Origin: QYOJ01 sp964449285
GTDB lineage: Bacteria; Bacteroidota; Bacteroidia; Bacteroidales; FEN-979
Assembly (NCBI GenBank): GCA_964449285.1
Contig: CAYUZX010000104.1
Coordinates: 1-5,915 of the forward strand
Reading direction: 5' to 3'
DNA: 5,915 bases
The position numbers and the translations under genes were made by a program. Below, in pieces: positions 5,848-5,915 of the stretch; the stretch's first letter is position 1; the number at the start of each line of letters is the position of its first letter. The notes below the pieces were generated by a model. The model saw only the letters and a list, made by a program, of their open reading frames with translations, was not told the origin of the DNA and searched no databases.

Positions 5848-5915
5848 TTATAATAATTCGTTTGCCAGGTTCGCCAATTCCGACCGCTCCCCTTTTTCCA
5901 GTCGGATATGTGCAT
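5848..5915 (-). CDS. Unidentified convergent gene, C-terminal fragment
   Basis: On the minus strand, one frame stays open from the window edge and ends in TAA (complement of 5848-5850). It gives the 21 C-terminal residues A-H-I-R-L-E-K-G-E-R-S-E-L-A-N-L-A-N-E-L-L. The charged, leucine-rich, amphipathic composition looks like the closing helix of a real soluble protein. The other two minus frames are also open over this short stretch but give less protein-like sequence. The stop codon directly abuts the receptor's TAA at 5845-5847, so the genes are convergent with no spacer. I do not recognise the family. Confidence 0.5.
   Translation of the reverse strand, partial: AHIRLEKGERSELANLANELL

Noticed and set aside
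1..5915. CRISPR array, tRNA, rRNA, insertion sequence or prophage genes
   Set aside because: No repeat-spacer pattern, cloverleaf, transposase or phage-type coding sequence was seen on either strand.

Overview
This window looks like chromosome from a Bacteroidota (Bacteroidetes) organism. The evidence is the set of exported proteins carrying the phylum's CarboxypepD_reg-like domain, a TonB-dependent receptor with that domain at its N terminus, a lipoprotein with a C-K-K-D-E mature start, a promoter matching the phylum's TTTG / TAnnTTTG pattern, and mostly A/T-rich leaders without Shine-Dalgarno sites. Nothing visible resolves the order or genus.

Layout, left to right. Positions 1-55 hold the first 18 codons of a leftward membrane protein whose N terminus resembles Bacteroidota PiT-type inorganic phosphate transporters. 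The divergent intergenic region (56-205) contains four hexamers with a TTAA core at exact 11-bp spacing (122-165), followed by a GTACTTT element. Next is a 117-residue exported protein consisting almost only of a CarboxypepD_reg-like domain (206-559), then an imperfect terminator hairpin (581-642). A canonical promoter (649-678) precedes a GTG-started exported protein made of five 24-residue MORN-like (YwqK-type) repeats (713-1174). The next intergenic region (1175-1412) carries a second array of four 11-bp-spaced hexamers (1308-1351), again followed by a GTACTTT element. It precedes a two-gene unit: a 480-residue beta-helix lipoprotein (1413-2855) and a 964-residue TonB-dependent outer-membrane receptor (2953-5847). 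The two genes are separated by a perfect 13-bp palindromic hairpin. The last 68 bases hold the 3' end of an unidentified convergent gene whose stop codon abuts that of the receptor.

The main observation is that two separate intergenic regions share one architecture: four TTAACA-like hexamers with an 11-bp period, then GTACTTT 19-20 bp after the last hexamer. Direct repeats of this period are the known arrangement of operators for OmpR/PhoB-family response regulators, and TTAACA-like hexamers resemble the Pho box of Bacillus PhoP. Because the left array lies next to a probable phosphate transporter, I infer (not proven) that the small exported domain protein, the lipoprotein and the TonB receptor, and perhaps the transporter, form a phosphate-starvation regulon. 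The lipoprotein plus receptor would then be a SusD-free surface system capturing phosphate or a phosphate-containing molecule and passing it across the outer membrane, with PiT-type import at the inner membrane. The substrate is not shown by the sequence.
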